Shown piece after piece: positions 21,400 to 32,283 of a stretch of 64,000 nucleotides of DNA. Position 1 is the first letter of the stretch, and each line of letters begins with the position of its first letter. The DNA lies in assembly GCF_003324165.1 (NCBI RefSeq), contig NW_025407870.1:62001-126000 (forward strand), given 5' to 3'. The stretch comes from Naegleria lovaniensis. Taxonomy: Eukaryota; Heterolobosea; Eutetramitea; Acrasida; Naegleriidae. Both the position numbers and the translations under genes were made by a program. Under the pieces are notes generated by a model. That model was not told where the DNA came from. It ran no database searches and saw only the letters and a program-made list of their open reading frames with translations.

Positions 21400-24300
21400 A
21401 TGTTCAATCATGATTTCAAAAAAACAAACCACTTCGCAACCATGTCCTCTGAGCCCTCAACACACTCCACGAACCAAGAGTCGTCAACACAAGGATCAAA
21501 GCCAGCCAATGCCTCCTCCCCACGATCCTTTGCAACCTCTAAACAAACAACATCCACTCTCCAAAACGAAATACTCACTCCAACACAGGTCCCTCCAAAT
21601 CCACCTCAACTCCACTTGAACCATTACAATAATCAACAAGGAAATTCCCCTAATGCTTTCTTCGAGAGATTTCACCAACAACAGCAACCGAGAGCACTTG
21701 AAAAAAACGCCCAAAATTCCCAACACAATCAACTCCTTTCGGAAGAGAAATTTCAATTTTCAAAATTCGGGTCGTCATCGGAAGCACAAGAAAAGGCTCC
21801 TCCAGACTCTGTCAAAGCGATTGACACGCTATCGTCATCATCATTCATTGAAACACCTCTACAAGAATATCATCATCCTCTCTCTGCACCAACTAGTAGT
21901 AGTAGTAACAACAACAGTAGCACCCGCGTCAAATCTCCCAATTTGGAAAATTTCACAAACCAAGAGGTTTTTTCAAAACGATCCCATCTTGCTCAATATC
22001 ATCACGCAAAAATTCAAAAAGTTCCTTCTGAGGAGCCTTTGATTCTCGATTCAACTTTGTTCTTGCAGAGTCGTTTGACAGACACCACAAAATCAGGAGC
22101 CAAAAGTTTGAAAGACTTTTCCAGAACCTCAAAACGATTTTCCCATTCTCTTGGAAAAACAAAATTTGATAGTTACTTTGATTTTAGACCATTCAGTCGT
22201 CATTCACGGAAGAAGGGTCATCACGAACAGAGTCACAAGAATCGACTGAATCAGAGAAGTTCAAGTGAAACACAAAATTTGGTGGAATTTTCAAATAGTG
22301 AAAAAGTATCCTCCGCTCAACCAGAGGAATTGGAATCGACAAATCAAAACAATAACGAAAATATGGCAAATGCATTGACACCTCCCAAGAAGGCCTCAAA
22401 ATTTAGAGTGTTTTTGGCAACTGCATGTTTTAGTGGATTGCAATTTGGTTGGGCACTTCGTAAGTAGTATTATTTTGGGAGAGTTTGAGAATGAAACATT
22501 AACATTTGACATCATTTCAATCATGGTCACGACTTGATTGACAACTTGATTTTGGATAAATGTACCATGTCCTCGAAAAACTCACTTGTTTCTCAGAAAT
22601 TGCCTTATTAACACCTTTTATTTTAGAATTGGGTCTTTCAAAAACACTCATTACTTTGGTTTGGTTATGCGGGCCTGTAACAGGTTTGGTATGTGTTAAA
22701 ATTCATTTCATCAACCACATGACAACTTATTTCATTGAAATTATTGTTGAAATATTTTGTGAAATTGTATTCTTTTAATTTGACACATGAACACACAATT
22801 CAGATTGTACAACCCATTGTAGGAGTGCTAAGCGATAAATGTAAAAGTCCATTGGGAAAGAGAAGACCGTTTCTCATTGTTGGAACCATCATGGTAGCAT
22901 TATCGTTATTACTCATTCCAAATAGTTTAGATTTAGGACATTGGATGGGAGACACAACCACTGATCATACTGTTGCCATTGTGTTGGCGATTATTGGGTT
23001 TTGGATTTTGGACGTTTCAAATAATACTTTACAAGGTAGGTCCTTTTTTTTGCATCGCATACTATTTTACCAACTCTTGAATTTTCTAATCATTCCAAAT
23101 AATATTTTCCAAATATGAACATCCTTGTGAAATGTTATGAACCATCATCATGCTCACGAAACACTACTCATTGTGACCATATTTAACAACACAATGCACT
23201 AAAGGCCCAACACGAGCATTGGTTGCTGACATGGCCTCTCACAAAAATCAAGCATTCGGTAATGCAACTTTAACATTTTGGAGTGGTTTGGGAAATATTT
23301 TAGGCTATTTGGCTGGATTTGTTAAATGGTCTTCGTACATTACAGCTTTCAAAACAGAAGCTTGTTCAGAGGGATGTCAAAATTTAAAGATTTGTTTTCT
23401 CATTAGTATTGGATTTTTATTATTGACGTTTGTAGTTACTTTATTTGCAGCACGTGAAGAGTCGACATGGAAAAAGAAATCTTCTGCGACAATTAACAGT
23501 GCTAAAAACTCAGCAGAGGATGTGAACATGACGATGGAAGGAGGAGTATTAGATTACTCAACAAGTTTGAGAGACCATGAAGAAGAAGAAGAAACAAAAA
23601 TTGACTTCTTGGAAACAGATCATTTATTAATGAAACAAGACAGATCCATTAATAGTGTAAGTGGAGATGGAGAAGAAAAACCAGCATCATCATCAATCGT
23701 GACACGACAAGTCCTCTCATCCATGAGCAGTGGTCAAACCAATTTTAGAAAAAGTCAAAGTGAACCCATTCAACTTGGTGTGACCTCCTCTCCAACAACA
23801 AACTTGATGGAAAATTCAAGAGAATTATCGAATCGTCAAGGTAATGAATATTATCAATCTTCGTCATTGAAACGTCACTTCAATGACGAAATTGACCAAG
23901 AAGAAATGAATCCAAGTCAACAAGAACCTCAATCATTCTCTCAAGAAGGTTCAAATTCTCAATCTCCACAAACCATTCTAGTCGATGCAACTCCCATTCT
24001 CGAACACAATCTTATTAAGGAAAAACAAGAACATACAATATTCCCACCTGATGCGAGAAATGTGTCTTTGAGTGGAATGAAATCTGCTCGACAATTAGCT
24101 CAATATTTGAGGGCAGCGTTGCATTTGCCAAAAGCTATGTGGCGAGTTTGTTTGGTGAATTTCTTTTCGTGGTTTGGATGGTTTTGTTTTTTAGTGTATA
24201 TTACCACGTAAGTAGAATTTGATTCATTTTTCTAAAACTCCTTCATTCAACTGTTTCCCGTGAATCATTCCTAAATATTGCTCAACCATGTATTTTCTAT

Positions 24301-24945
24301 TAATTCTCATGAACGAATTATCTGAAATGCCTGGATTGATTTTTTTTATATTTTCACACACACTACAGATGGGTTGGTGAGAATGTCTTTCATGGAAATA
24401 GTGATGAATCTTCTCCAGCTTATGCCTTGTATGTGAAAGGTGTTCAATATGGATCTTTTGGATTAGCTGGTTTTGCAGGATCGAGTATCATCTTCTCTCT
24501 TATATTACCTTCATTGACTCACAAATTAGGATTCAAATGGACGTTCTTTATTGGTCAACTTTCATTGGCATTATGTTTAGGTTCCACACTCTTCGTTACC
24601 AACAAAATTCTTGCGTTATTAGTCATTACTGCGTTTGGATTTCCATGGGCAGTGAATGGAACCATTCCATTTGCCATTGTTGCAACCATTGCTAAAAAAC
24701 ATGAAAAAGGAACTTATATGGGATTATTGAATATCTTTATTGTGGTACCTCAATTGGTCATGAGTTCGGTTGGACCTCTCATTTCCTATATTTCACATGG
24801 AAATGTAGCTTGGACATTGATGGTCGGAGCCATCAGTGTTCTTGTATCGAGTGGATTGATTTATTTCTTGATCATCCCAAAGAAGATTGAGAGACGAAGG
24901 AAGAAAGGAGGAATGGGTTTTGGAGGTGGAGGAGGTGGACATTAA
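21400..24945 (+). CDS. SUT/SLC45-type sugar:proton symporter (five exons)
   Basis: Inferred exons 21400-22459, 22627-22688, 22804-23035, 23205-24207 and 24369-24945 join in phase to 977 residues. Sucrose-transporter family signatures appear across the splice joints: QFGWALQLGLSKT, VWLCGPVTGL, IVQPIVGVLSDKC, LGKRRPFLIVG, NNTLQGPTRALVADM and TWVGENVFHG. The family has 12 membrane helices and moves disaccharides or related sugars with protons across the plasma or vacuolar membrane. Oddities: a disordered N-terminal extension of about 340 residues before helix 1 (Ser, Gln and Asn-rich), and a loop of about 190 residues in the middle (about 23460-24080), making it roughly twice the plant length. 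The C-terminus is a Gly-rich tail. Substrate cannot be read from the sequence. Confidence 0.88.
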
Positions 24946-25143
24946 TTCATTCCATGTGTCATGTAGTTGTGTCAAATATGTTGTTACTGTCTGTACATTG
25001 AAATATTTAATGAGATGGTATCATCTAGAGTTATTTTGAAAATAACTTGTTAAAAATTGTAAATATTGAAACCTAGAAAATAATAATGGTATACAGACTT
25101 GGAATTCGATGGTTGTGTAAAAGTCTCTCGTAGCAAGTACAAA

Positions 25144-27912
25144 TCATCCAGTGAGAATTCTCAATCTCGAACCTTCGACCTGATGAATCGACTCCGTCGT
25201 AGTATTATAACCCAGTGCTGATAAATCCAACACGACCTCACCCGATTCCAATTCTCTCGTATTCACATGAAACACATGACTCAAATAACCCACTTGTCGA
25301 AAAATGGGATTTTCAAAATCTAAACTTGGATCCCAATTCGTCACTCCCCATGAACCATCTCCAATGTAAATAATTCCATGCTGTGAATATTCATGTGGTC
25401 GTTTTTCATATACAAACAAAGAATTGTCATCTTGTGTTTCAAACTCTCCAAGTTGTGATGCACTTTGTGTCGTCACGACCTTACCTTCCTTAATAGGATA
25501 GGTCTGTTTGTAAGCATGTACATGATTTTCAAACACAGCTGTCACGTTATACTTTAAAAATAAAATTTCCCATGCCATAATCATTTCCTTTGAAATAACA
25601 GTCTTGATCTTCTCCGATGAATACATGGGATGATGAATCACCACAATTCGATTTTTCACAAATTGTTGTTTCTTCTTCAACTCTGAACTTTCAAATAAAT
25701 CGATTAAATATTGAACTTGATCGAAAGGTGATTCATGAACCCAACTATCCAACACAACAATCATGGTATGTCTTGACAAGTAATGAACGTGTTGTAACGA
25801 TCGTGTGAATTGTGGATCTTCCATTCGATGTTGATCCTTCCATAAGGTTGCAGTTGACTCGTTCGAAATGGACATTGGAAAATAACGAATGTAATACGAA
25901 TTATCGGATCGAGGTCTCATGAAATTTCCAGCTTCATGATTTCCGACAGCTGTCAACATGGGAAGTGAATAGACATGACTAATTTCAAAATTCTTCTGAA
26001 TTTCCAATGCACGATCGTTTTCATCATTTCTTCTTTCATCATGTTGTGAATCCATCAGACCACCTTCAGATTCATAAGAAATACTCGTCGTCATGTAAAG
26101 ATTCCATTTTTGAAACCAATCGTCCCATCTTCGATAACAAGCAGAACATCCATTATCATAACTAACATCACCGCCGACAATGGCAAAATACGGAGCTAGA
26201 TCTTCCATTTGTTTCGGAGAGTGATCATTCATTCCCAACGAGTGAATGTATTTTGCAAGAGCAAATGTTGGTTCCCGCCATGATAAATCTCCTCCATTAA
26301 GGAATGGAATGTTTTTTGTGAAATGTTCTTCGGAAGGTGTCGTTCGAAATTTGAGAATAGATCCAATGTGACGCTTACGAGAAGAGTTTGGATCAGATTC
26401 GAAAACAGCTCGAACCATGTAGGAAGAGTCGGATTCGAGAGTGGTTATTTCAGCTAAACATTGAAATCGAATTTCTTCGAAAATATTTTCCATTCGAAAA
26501 CATTTGGCTTGCTGCGCGAGAGTTTGTTCTGTACGGAGGAAATTCCAAAAATCTAAATGATTTCGAATGGTGTCTGGATTGAAAGAAAGGGCTGGATTGA
26601 ATTTTTTAAATTCCACTAACGGATTGAAAAATTGTTCACCACTCGAAAGGGAGACTTGAAAATTGACAATGATTTGAGAATTCATGTGTTCTGGAACGGT
26701 TAAATACGTAAAACAAATATCGTCCAATGCACACGTTCGATTACTCAGGACTGTTCTCGAAAATAAAGTTGAAATTTCAATTGGATCTGTAGCAATGCAT
26801 ATATGATACAAGGAATAGGAAAGTAATGTACAGAAAAGGAAAATTAGGGAAACACTCACACATAGAATGAGTGTCGTGAAGAGAATGGGCTTGTTGGCAA
26901 TGCGTGGTTTGACCATTTGTGAAAGTAGTGAACCAGCTCGAGAACTTGGAACCACATGTGAAATTTTTGTGTTCACGCAAAACCTTAATAGTGACATGAG
27001 GCGTGAGGAAAATGGTGTGAATGGTTCTTGTTGAGAGTGTTTCTGTTGAGTGGAAATGGTCTTGTCCTCCATGGGTTCCATAGGATTGACAGGTTGTAAA
27101 GAAGAAGTGTCTTTCGGAATTGTTGATAATAATTTCTCTTCATGTGTTTCCTCAGGATTCCATTCTTCATGTCCCATTTCTTCTTCTAAGGTAATTGATA
27201 CATTCGAAGAATGAGTCGAAGAGGTATGATTCAATTCCATGGTCTTTTGTGTGTGCTTGTTGTCACGTCGTCGACAGTTTTTAACAAGACCAACAACTAT
27301 TCTTTTCACATCCAACACAAAAACTCCCAACAACCACATACAAAATACACTTGTCATACACAACGACGACCACATGAAATGCATCTTGCTAAAAGTTGAG
27401 CTTAATAAAAAAATAAATGCCAACAAGACACATGAAATGAAGAAGGCAATGCATGTGAATGTGTCGAGACAGGTTCGAAGTGAATTCGATTCAACTGTTC
27501 TCATTTCATGATGGTTTGACTCTTCTAAATCATGTCTTTCAATTTCTTCAAAGTGTTGATTGGCTGCATGATCCAAATTCTTTTCATGAATTTCCAATGA
27601 TGATGAACGAGTTGAGATTTTTAAATGTGTCCATTTGGATTCTATTTGACGAAAGCAAGAACAAGTACTAGGCCATATTCTCCAAATTCGACTATTGGAT
27701 CGTTTGGAAGTTGTCGAAAATTCATTGTATTTCAAGAAACATGTTTGTATGACACTCAATGGTATTGCAATCAAGAAGGTCCACATCATCAAAATTGAAC
27801 CCGTTAGAAAACATAATGAATAATAATTATTATCCAAATAGGTGATGGCATATTCATTTCGGAGAATGGATTTGGAGTAAAAGTCAAGTAAATGACTCAC
27901 AAAAGCTTCCAT
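25144..27912 (-). CDS. Membrane-anchored metallophosphoesterase, purple acid phosphatase-like
   Basis: 922 residues from ATG 27912; the frame is open further upstream, but without an ATG. The C-terminal half holds the metallophosphoesterase motifs in order: GGDVSYDNG, GNHEAGNF, a VVLDSW strand, IHHPMYSS and ENHVHAYKQT, which match the metal ligands of purple acid phosphatases. The domain just before it is beta-rich, like the N-terminal domain of that family. The N-terminal half has about four to five hydrophobic helices (FLTGSILMMWTFLIAIP; CIAFFISCVLLAFIFLL; SSLCMTSVFCMWLLGVFVL; ILCVSVSLIFLFCTLL) separated by acidic loops. The catalytic domain is probably lumenal or extracellular. Multi-pass anchoring is unusual for a purple acid phosphatase. 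The motif GHxH is changed to NHVH. Confidence 0.82.
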   Translation of the reverse strand: MEAFVSHLLDFYSKSILRNEYAITYLDNNYYSLCFLTGSILMMWTFLIAIPLSVIQTCFLKYNEFSTTSKRSNSRIWRIWPSTCSCFRQIESKWTHLKISTRSSSLEIHEKNLDHAANQHFEEIERHDLEESNHHEMRTVESNSLRTCLDTFTCIAFFISCVLLAFIFLLSSTFSKMHFMWSSLCMTSVFCMWLLGVFVLDVKRIVVGLVKNCRRRDNKHTQKTMELNHTSSTHSSNVSITLEEEMGHEEWNPEETHEEKLLSTIPKDTSSLQPVNPMEPMEDKTISTQQKHSQQEPFTPFSSRLMSLLRFCVNTKISHVVPSSRAGSLLSQMVKPRIANKPILFTTLILCVSVSLIFLFCTLLSYSLYHICIATDPIEISTLFSRTVLSNRTCALDDICFTYLTVPEHMNSQIIVNFQVSLSSGEQFFNPLVEFKKFNPALSFNPDTIRNHLDFWNFLRTEQTLAQQAKCFRMENIFEEIRFQCLAEITTLESDSSYMVRAVFESDPNSSRKRHIGSILKFRTTPSEEHFTKNIPFLNGGDLSWREPTFALAKYIHSLGMNDHSPKQMEDLAPYFAIVGGDVSYDNGCSACYRRWDDWFQKWNLYMTTSISYESEGGLMDSQHDERRNDENDRALEIQKNFEISHVYSLPMLTAVGNHEAGNFMRPRSDNSYYIRYFPMSISNESTATLWKDQHRMEDPQFTRSLQHVHYLSRHTMIVVLDSWVHESPFDQVQYLIDLFESSELKKKQQFVKNRIVVIHHPMYSSEKIKTVISKEMIMAWEILFLKYNVTAVFENHVHAYKQTYPIKEGKVVTTQSASQLGEFETQDDNSLFVYEKRPHEYSQHGIIYIGDGSWGVTNWDPSLDFENPIFRQVGYLSHVFHVNTRELESGEVVLDLSALGYNTTTESIHQVEGSRLRILTG

Positions 27913-28544
27913 GAGAGCGCGCTTGCTTGGTCGATTGTGATTTTGTTTTTTCTGAATGTAGTGACCAAAGTAGATCCTTGTATGATGATGTGTTGTTGAG
28001 ACAAAAAGGTGTTGAACCTGATTGTATGTGTGATAAGTTGTTTGTTTTTTGTATGGATCTGAAAGAGTCAATTTCTTTCAGACAGTTGATGTTTGTTTTT
28101 TTTTTAATTGTGGTTCGTCGTTGGAAACATGCGGAGGCCGAGCGTTTGAGTTTCAAAAAGGAAAACAGTCAGCTGGTCACTTTAATGTTCTAATTTGAAG
28201 TCATTTCGGAGTCTTAATGGAGCAGCACTAGGGGTTGCGAGGGTTTTGGAATTGCCAACAATGAGTGATTTCAAAGAATTGAGGTTTTTGATGTTAGAAT
28301 GAATGAATTTTACGAAATCCAATTAGAAGAAGTGCATCCGATTTCTTTTTACGATTGTTTTCGATTAAGATTCCAATCTCAAATGTCCTTTGGAGACATT
28401 GTAAAATCATCGACCATTTGTCTTTGGTTGACCTTAAAAACATGACTTTTTGTCTGTTCGATTCTTTGAACATGTTGATATGAAGATAATGAAACGATAA
28501 ATATCGAATTGCAAGGGTTGTAGATTTTTCAAAGCACGTCTGAC
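27913..28544. other. Intergenic region left of the TIR element
   Basis: 632 bp. It contains the upstream part of the phosphatase frame (no ATG) and a short 47-codon plus-strand frame at 28303 (MNEFYEIQLEE) with nothing recognisable. No support for a gene. Confidence 0.4.
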
Positions 28545-28581
28545 GAGGGCCCTTTCAAACCTTCAGCCGCAGCAAACAGCC
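28545..28581 (+). repeat. Left terminal inverted repeat of the TIR element
   Basis: 37 bp, beginning GAGGGCCCTTTCAAAC and ending in GCAGCAAACAGCC; reverse-complement partner of 30185-30221 with two mismatches. Confidence 0.85.
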
Positions 28582-28764
28582 ATTCAGCCAGGATAGTCCT
28601 CGCTGCCGAAATTATTTTCAGATGCAATCAACAGAATCCTTTGGCATCCGGTTGAAACAGGATTTTTGCGGCTGAGATAGGATTTCGATCAGGTGATCAG
28701 TTTATTTTGCTGACTAAAAAACCGTTCTCCACAATGACGGTTCTTAAAATATTTCATAAAATCT

Positions 28765-30143
28765 TTAAAAACGTCCATCCAGGCAAAGGTTTTTGTTCTT
28801 CTTATTCCTTTTTGTCCACTGTTTGATTTGCTTAATTTGGCAGATGTAGACATGATTGTTTTCATCTAATTGGAGAACATAATCACCAATGCTTAAATAT
28901 TCGGAATTGAGAGTCTAATTTGCTTCTGGTTTTTCAATTTGTTGTTTGTGATAGGTAATTCCTCCAATGGTGATATGTGCGTTGGATTGTTTGTTTTTGA
29001 AATTTTGCAGCAAGTTGTGTGGTTGATGTGTTCTGTTCCATTGCTGCTCCAATTTATCGAATTCCACAATGTCATTATTCGAATATTGTTTCAATTTGAA
29101 TTCTTTTGTAAGTAAAACTTCAATACCAGGTATATTCAAATTAAACAATAGGGTATGAATGGTTGGATTCATATTCAGTATCTGAAAGCATGGCAAAAGT
29201 GCAACATGCTCTTTCAAATTCACCAATAACAATATAATTAATATGTTCTGGTGATGGGAAGCAACAATAATACTCATATGGTAATCTTGTGGATTGATCT
29301 TTCTCTTTGTTGAATTGTAAGCCAACAATTAAGGCACTTAAAAAATTATTGAGAGCATTCAAGAAATTTTCAGCGTTCAGATTGGTATTGGAGCCACAAT
29401 ATTGTCGAGCCACTCCATAAAAATTCTCGATCATATATTCTTGCAGTTGAAAAGGCAAAAATACTCTGTTGTTGGGTGATGATTGAACTCTATACATTGT
29501 CAAACAAACCGATCATTAATAACAACAATAATGGATAAATTGACAATTTATCTACCTTGAAGTCGAAGTATAAATTGACTCATTATCAATTTCGATGTCA
29601 GTATTGTTATGATTTGTTTCTTTTTCTTTGAGGAAGATGCGAACGATTCCACAAAGCTCTTTTGTTATGAACATTTGTTTGACATCATCTTCAATCATAA
29701 TTTTGTTTTTACGTGAAATCTTTGGTTTGGATTATCATTTTCGGGTTGCATTCGGAAAGAAATCACTGCTTCACATGAAGTGCAAATGACATGATCTCTT
29801 CATCATCAAATAAATTTAGAACAGCAATGCTTCTGATAGCATTTTCTTCAAAAATACGAATTACTGAATTGATGTCTGATGGTGTGAATTTTATATCGGT
29901 AAGATAGTCATAGAGAAGATGAAGATCAGAATTCGTTTCGTGGGTGTAAGTTGATGTGGATTGGTTGTCTAGCTCCACATTTGAATTCATTTCGTTCAAG
30001 GATAACATGCCAAAGCTTGTTCGGAATTGTTGTTGTTGCTGTTGTTTTGCATTTTTATTGTTAAAAATTTTATTCGTTGTAAAGCCAAAAACAACCGCCA
30101 AAATCCGTAAACATCCGGATTCTGGAGGATTCTGGATTTCCAC
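28765..30143 (-). pseudogene. Decayed gene inside the TIR element, family unknown
   Basis: Read on the minus strand from 30143: an N-terminal part with a poly-Gln run and a SAM-like helical stretch (LLYDYLTDIKFTPSD) that hits a stop near 29763; a second block (IMIEDDVKQMFITKELCG) up to a plausible donor at about 29557; an acceptor at about 29487, after which the frame reads VQSSPNNRVFLPFQLQEYM and on to CCFPSPEHINYIVIGEFE; then a frame change near 29160. The following block (FDKLEQQWNRTHQPHN) meets an in-frame TAG at 28915, after which the same frame stays protein-like (SEYLSIGDYVLQLDENNHVY) to TAA at 28765. So at least three disablements and one probable intron. I do not recognise the protein; it may be the element's own gene or a captured host gene. 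Confidence 0.6.
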
Positions 30144-30184
30144 AAAGTTTGGGAAGTCAGCAGGAGCTGGCAGCCGTCCTTTTC

Positions 30185-30221
30185 GGCTGTTTGCTGCGGC
30201 TGCGGGTTTGAAAGGGCCCTC
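30185..30221 (-). repeat. Right terminal inverted repeat of the TIR element
   Basis: 37 bp, beginning GGCTGTTTGCTGCGGCTG and ending GAAAGGGCCCTC. Pairing stops abruptly at the outer G-C pair, which fixes the element end at 30221. Confidence 0.85.
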
Positions 30222-31360
30222 TCTTTGGGCATGTTCAAGAGATTCCTTTCTTGAGTTTAATCAGTACAACAACAAGGGATGCACAGACAGATGGTTCAAC
30301 TTTTCTCAATTCACTGTGATTGAATCCAAGCCAGTGTTTGATGTTCCACTCAATGTTCATCACTCTATAACAGAGAATGTGGCTTTTGATAACTCTAAAA
30401 AGCCACCTCAGCTCAAGAAGGCAAAGAAGAATCAAAAGGTGGCCCAAAAATTTCAAGCAGACAAATCCTTGAAAATTCGTCTCTACCCCAATGAACAAGA
30501 AAGGACAACATTGAATCAGTGGATGGGAACTGCTCGTTGGATCTACAACAGGTGTTTAGAATTCACCAACAAATCCAAAGGTGTCAAGAAAAATAAGAAG
30601 AATTTCAGAACGTTTGTGGTGAACAATGATAATTATCAGACAGAAAATCAGTGGGTTGTAAATACTCCTTATGACGTAAGAGATGCTGCCGCTATTGAAT
30701 TGTTGTTCAACATTAACTTTGAAAAGAAGAAGGCTGGAACGATTGACAAGTTCATGATCCATTTCAGGCGAAAGAAAGACAGAAAAGATCATTTCATTCT
30801 CCATTGCAAGCACTGGAAATCAAAGAAAGGACAATATTCATTTATTAGGAACATCAAGAGCGCCGAACCTTTGCCTAAGGAGCTTCAGTACAATTCCGTC
30901 ATTATTAAGAACAAGTTGAACCATTATTATTTATGTATTCCACAAGTACTGGATATTAGGGGTGAGAACCAAGCCCCTCAACATTCAGGACAAGTTGAAG
31001 CATTGGATCCATGAGTAAGAACATTTCAGACCACCTTTGATTTGAATGGTTATTCAACCAAATGGGGCTCAGGAGGTGCCGAAAGAATTGGTAGATTGTG
31101 TTGCGCGTATGACAAGTTGCAATCGAAGTGGTCTCAACTAGAAGTCAGACATTGCAAAAGATACAAGTACAAGAGAGCAGGAAGAAGAATTCAACAAAAG
31201 ATTAGAAATATTGTGGATGATCTACACAAGAAACTGTGTTTGTGGTTGTGTCGAAACTACCAAGTGATCTTACTTCCTTCGTTTGAGACTCAGAAAATGG
31301 TAAAGAAACTCCATAGGAGAATTAATAGCAAGACAGCAAGAAAAATGTTGACTTGGTCAC

Positions 31361-31656
31361 ATTACAGATTCAAGCAAAGATTGCTTCACAAAGCTAGAGA
31401 GCATCCGTGGACACACATTTATATTGTCAACGAAGCGTACACATCCAAAACTTGCTCATGTTGTGGACATGTTTATACGGTTGGATCATCTGAAGTGTTT
31501 CGTTGTCCATCATGTGGCTCAATTTTTGACAGAGATATCAATGCAGCAAGAAATATTCTTCTTCGATTCCTTACTACTCATAGAATTAGTTTTTGAGCAC
31601 CTTGTGTGTTGGGTCTTCCCCACCTTGTGTGCGTTGGGTCCTTTCCCCTGGCTTTC
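31361..31656 (+). repeat. 3' segment of the Fanzor element shared with 45117-45412
   Basis: 296 bp matching the reverse complement of 45117-45412 with only three substitutions and no gaps. It covers the zinc ribbon, RuvC-III, stop codon and about 60 bp of 3' noncoding sequence. Identity starts at ATTACAGATTCAAGC and ends abruptly after CCCCTGGCTTTC in both copies. Confidence 0.92.
31597..31656 (+). ncRNA. Possible guide-RNA (omega/fRNA) scaffold at the Fanzor right end
   Basis: In TnpB and Fanzor systems the guide RNA scaffold comes from the 3' end of the element, overlapping the end of the nuclease gene, and the guide is the flanking DNA just past the right end. Here the conserved 60 bp hold two imperfect direct repeats (CACCTTGTGTG, then GTTGGGTC) and end at CCCCTGGCTTTC, with flanking sequence changing at once between the two copies. 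Transcription is not shown by the sequence, so this is an inference from family rules. Confidence 0.4.
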
Positions 31657-31794
31657 ACTCTTTGAGTGTTTGCTTGCAAGATCAGCACTTTGTTCGATTT
31701 GTTTGTTTTGTTCAATTTGTTGATTTAAATAAAGGCGTATCTGTGTCAAGAGTATATCTATAAATAACACATCTTTCAAAAAACAAACACAACA

Positions 31795-32283
31795 ATGGTT
31801 CATTTTCGCAGATACGGATTGGCACCTGCTGGAAAAGTCAAATTACTAACACCTCATGTGCCAGCTTCCGAGCACTCTTCCAATTCTTCACACAAATACA
31901 ACGGAGGAAGAAAGAAATTGAGAAAACATTTTCAACACAACAACAAGTACAAGAGTGGAGCTCATCGATTGGTGTCGTCATTCGAACCCCCAAATCAGAG
32001 CTCTAGTTCCCTTGACAATGAAGAACATGGAACTCCACACTACTTGTCCAATAGTGAACATAAATTTAACACACTGGAAGGAATGAATCGTTTGGAATTT
32101 CAATGGACCATTGTTCATGAAAAGAGATTACAAATCAAAGCAGAAGCTTTTTACAATAGAAACAACAAAAATCATAAGAAATGGCATAGAAATCATCCCA
32201 AAGATGGATTTTATCAATTGAGACAAGTGTTTGAAGCACACCATGAAACCAATGAAGAAGAAAAAGAAGATGAGAATGTTTAA
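31795..32283 (+). CDS. Small basic protein, function unknown
   Basis: 162 residues starting at ATG 31795. Rich in His, Lys, Asn and Ser in the first 100 residues (GGRKKLRKHFQHNNKYKSG), then a compact segment (FQWTIVHEKRLQIKAEAFY) and an acidic C-terminus (NEEEKEDENV). No signal peptide, membrane helix or known motif. It begins 138 bp past the Fanzor right end, so the element sits in its 5' flank. I do not recognise the family. Confidence 0.55.
   Translation: MVHFRRYGLAPAGKVKLLTPHVPASEHSSNSSHKYNGGRKKLRKHFQHNNKYKSGAHRLVSSFEPPNQSSSSLDNEEHGTPHYLSNSEHKFNTLEGMNRLEFQWTIVHEKRLQIKAEAFYNRNNKNHKKWHRNHPKDGFYQLRQVFEAHHETNEEEKEDENV

Larger units (their letters stand above)
28545..30221. mobile_element. 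TIR-bounded DNA element carrying a decayed intron-containing gene
   Basis: A 1677-bp segment is bounded by 37-bp terminal inverted repeats (28545-28581 and 30185-30221) that match at 35 of 37 positions and start with GAGGGCCCTTTCAAAC. Some weaker inverted similarity continues inside (GGATTCTG-containing stretches). No target-site duplication is visible in the flanks (CTGAC on the left, TCTTT on the right). The only coding matter is one damaged minus-strand gene, listed separately; it has no recognisable DDE motif, so the family is not assigned. It abuts the Fanzor remnant on its right. It could be a captured-gene cargo element or an unrecognised transposase family. Confidence 0.65.
30222..31656 (+). 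pseudogene. Fanzor (eukaryotic TnpB homologue) nuclease, damaged
   Basis: One frame runs from the TIR element to the TAG-free end at 31596 (TGA), interrupted by a single TGA at 31012-31014. Features in order: an N-terminal domain (SLKIRLYPNEQERTTLNQWM; ARWIYNRCLEF), a Lys-rich core, the RuvC-I motif VEALDP with the TGA where the family has Gly, then VRTFQTTFDLNG; LLPSFETQKM; RuvC-II-type IVNEAYTSKTC; a four-Cys zinc ribbon (CSCCG and CPSCG); and RuvC-III DRDINAARN. The placement of Glu in NEAYTSKT fits the relocated catalytic Glu reported for Fanzors. There is no ATG in frame before the Trp-Met of the N-terminal domain, so the 5' end seems lost at the TIR border. Homology with the second copy ends at 31656, taken as the element's right end. 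RNA-guided DNA cutting is known for the family; this copy is probably inactive. Confidence 0.85.

Noticed and set aside
29956-30221. Upstream extension of the Fanzor frame through the TIR element
   Set aside because: The frame is open there by chance: it is antisense to the decayed gene and runs through the right TIR, and shows no nuclease-like sequence.
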